From NCBI GenBank assembly GCA_023139225.1, contig JAGLNZ010000028.1, positions 1-6,325 of the forward strand: a stretch of DNA of 6,325 nt. Direction: 5' to 3'. How positions within the stretch are numbered: the first letter of the stretch is position 1; each line of letters starts with the position of its first letter. Below, piece by piece: positions 6,012 to 6,325 of this stretch. A program made the translations under genes and the position numbers. Source of the DNA: Desulfobacula sp. GTDB lineage: Bacteria; Desulfobacterota; Desulfobacteria; Desulfobacterales; Desulfobacteraceae. The notes beneath the pieces were generated by a model. That model was not told where the DNA came from, searched no databases, and saw nothing but the letters and a program-made list of their open reading frames with translations.

Positions 6012-6325
6012 ATGATAAAAAAGATACATTTAATTGCTGCATGCGGGACCGGGATGGGAACTCTTGCCTGTATTCTCAAGGAGATGGGGTATATAGTATC
6101 CGGTTCTGACCAGAACGTTTATCCTCCCATGAGTGATTTTTTAAATGAAAAAGGGGTCAGGCTTTTTGCCGGATATGATTCTGCCAATTTAAATCTTGGT
6201 TTAGATCATGGGCCTGATCTTGTAATTATTGGAAATGCGGTAACAAAAATGAATGTTGAAGCCCGGGCAGTGTTGCAAAAAGGTATTCCATATTTATCAC
6301 TGCCCCAGGCAGTGAACAAATTTAT
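6012..6325 (+). CDS. mpl: Mpl, UDP-N-acetylmuramate:tripeptide ligase (5' part, cut by window end)
   Basis: The first 104 codons are visible and the frame stays open to the window edge. The N-terminal Rossmann domain of Mur ligases is clear: 'HLIAACGTGMGTLA' (6-19), 'SGSDQNVYPPMSDFL' (30-44), 'PDLVIIGNAVTKMN' (68-81) and 'GIPYLSLPQAV' (91-101). The 'CGTGMG', 'NVYPPMS' and 'GNAVT..N' forms point to Mpl rather than MurC, which usually has 'GIGGIGMSG'. Mpl attaches the recycled tripeptide L-Ala-gamma-D-Glu-meso-DAP to UDP-MurNAc, bypassing MurC, MurD and MurE in the cytoplasm. The ATG is 6 bases after the hemL stop with no good Shine-Dalgarno sequence, so translation may be coupled to hemL. The ATP-binding P-loop and catalytic domain lie outside the window, so MurC-like alternatives are not fully excluded. 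Confidence 0.85.
   Translation, partial: MIKKIHLIAACGTGMGTLACILKEMGYIVSGSDQNVYPPMSDFLNEKGVRLFAGYDSANLNLGLDHGPDLVIIGNAVTKMNVEARAVLQKGIPYLSLPQAVNKF

Noticed and set aside
1..6325. CRISPR array, insertion sequence, defence or toxin-antitoxin system
   Set aside because: No regularly spaced repeats, transposase motifs, terminal inverted repeats or known defence domains were seen; the long frames are all explained by housekeeping families.

Overview
The window reads as an ordinary chromosomal segment of an AT-rich Gram-negative bacterium. Lipid A genes in the order lpxD, lpxA, lpxI, lpxB, with LpxI as the UDP-2,3-diacylglucosamine hydrolase, together with HemL of the C5 haem pathway, fit Desulfobacterota. 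A sulfate reducer of the Desulfobacteraceae type is my inference from protein style and base composition, not something proved by the window.

Layout: positions 1-2946 hold the 3' end of lpxD followed by complete lpxA, lpxI and lpxB, all on the plus strand with gaps of 11, 23 and 14 bases, so almost certainly one operon. LpxA adds the first acyl chain to UDP-GlcNAc, LpxD the second, LpxI removes UMP, and LpxB joins two monosaccharides into the lipid A disaccharide. LpxC is not in view. After a short AT-rich gap, 3055-4296 encodes a membrane protein of the DUF21/CBS/CorC family (CNNM/CorB-like, often annotated 'hemolysin').

Positions 4297-4721 are a mostly non-coding block. It holds a weak hairpin after the CorC-family gene, an unexplained minus-strand open frame, a minus-strand tRNA-Lys(CUU) with its own promoter and intrinsic terminator, and a divergent sigma70-like promoter for hemL. 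hemL (4722-6005) is followed after 6 bases by the 5' part of mpl, a murein-recycling Mur ligase that runs off the window end.

No undescribed system is evident. The most notable signal is a 24-bp near-perfect direct repeat (22/24) at both ends of lpxI. It carries the ribosome binding sites of lpxI and lpxB, and one of its two mismatches creates the lpxI stop codon. It suggests a duplicated junction or the scar of lpxI insertion. The second signal is the 54-codon protein-like minus-strand frame between the CorC-family gene and the tRNA terminator.
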